Assembly (NCBI RefSeq): GCF_027244095.1
Contig: NC_069669.1
Coordinates: forward strand, 22,099,501 to 22,163,500
Origin: Hemicordylus capensis
Taxonomy: Eukaryota; Chordata; Lepidosauria; Squamata; Cordylidae
Length of the DNA: 64,000 nt
Direction: 5' to 3'
Within the stretch, counting starts at the first letter, position 1, and the number at the start of each line of letters is the position of its first letter. This document shows, one piece after another, positions 63,861 to 64,000 of this stretch. A program made the position numbers and the translations under genes. The notes beneath the pieces are model-generated. The model made no database searches, had not been told where the DNA came from, and was given only the letters and a program-made list of their open reading frames with translations.

Positions 63861-64000
63861 AGCAGACTAGTTTCCTGTGCCAAGAAGTCAACTTCCGTTC
63901 ATTTGTTTCTATGTTTTGTCTTTTCTTTGTGTTTTAACATTTTTCCCCCCTCTGACTTTTTTGTTTAGTTTAATTTGCTGGGGGTCTTGTGCAAGGCTGC

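Noticed and set aside
1-64000. CRISPR arrays, bacterial operons, integrative elements
   Set aside because: The window is vertebrate nuclear DNA with spliced genes and eukaryotic retroposons. No such arrays are present.

Overview
This window looks like squamate reptile (lizard or snake) nuclear DNA. It has multi-exon vertebrate genes with long introns and dense interspersed repeats. The repeats include Sauria-type SINEs with a BovB-like 3' tail, CR1 and L2-like LINEs, 5S-rRNA-headed and tRNA-headed SINEs, an R4-like LINE, many TIR-bearing non-autonomous DNA transposons, a DIRS-type gag fossil and microsatellites.

Two host genes can be reconstructed, both on the minus strand. SDR42E2, an extended short-chain dehydrogenase/reductase of the 3-beta-HSD type, runs from an ATG at 26061 to a stop at 7530. 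It has 11 coding exons with matching phases and about 438 codons. Upstream of it in the transcription sense (higher coordinates), 13 consecutive exons between 63062 and 41629 form one 541-codon frame. This is the C-terminal half of VWA3A, including a VWA domain with an intact DxSGS MIDAS motif. The 5' half of VWA3A lies beyond position 64000. Its terminal exon is not certain; a candidate lies near 40.6-40.8 kb.

The order VWA3A then SDR42E2, same strand, matches the human 16p12 order VWA3A-SDR42E2-EEF2K as I recall it. A strong CpG-rich island at about 3.6-4.7 kb, downstream of SDR42E2, is where an EEF2K promoter would be expected. That assignment is by position only.

Layout: 0-5 kb holds a 1.68-kb foldback transposon, a small TIR element, SINEs and the CpG island. 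7.5-26 kb is SDR42E2 with introns full of SINE, CR1, L2 and MITE copies, including a 77-bp telomere-repeat palindrome at 22.27 kb. 26-41 kb is intergenic and repeat-rich, with a possible LTR fossil, a GC-rich patch at 30.9-31.25 kb, a hAT MITE and the DIRS-type gag fossil at 38.9-39.8 kb. 41.6-63.1 kb is VWA3A. The most interesting non-genic signals are the telomeric palindrome in the orientation opposite to a chromosome fusion, the foldback element, and a modular SINE system in which 5S and tRNA-Ala heads share one body.
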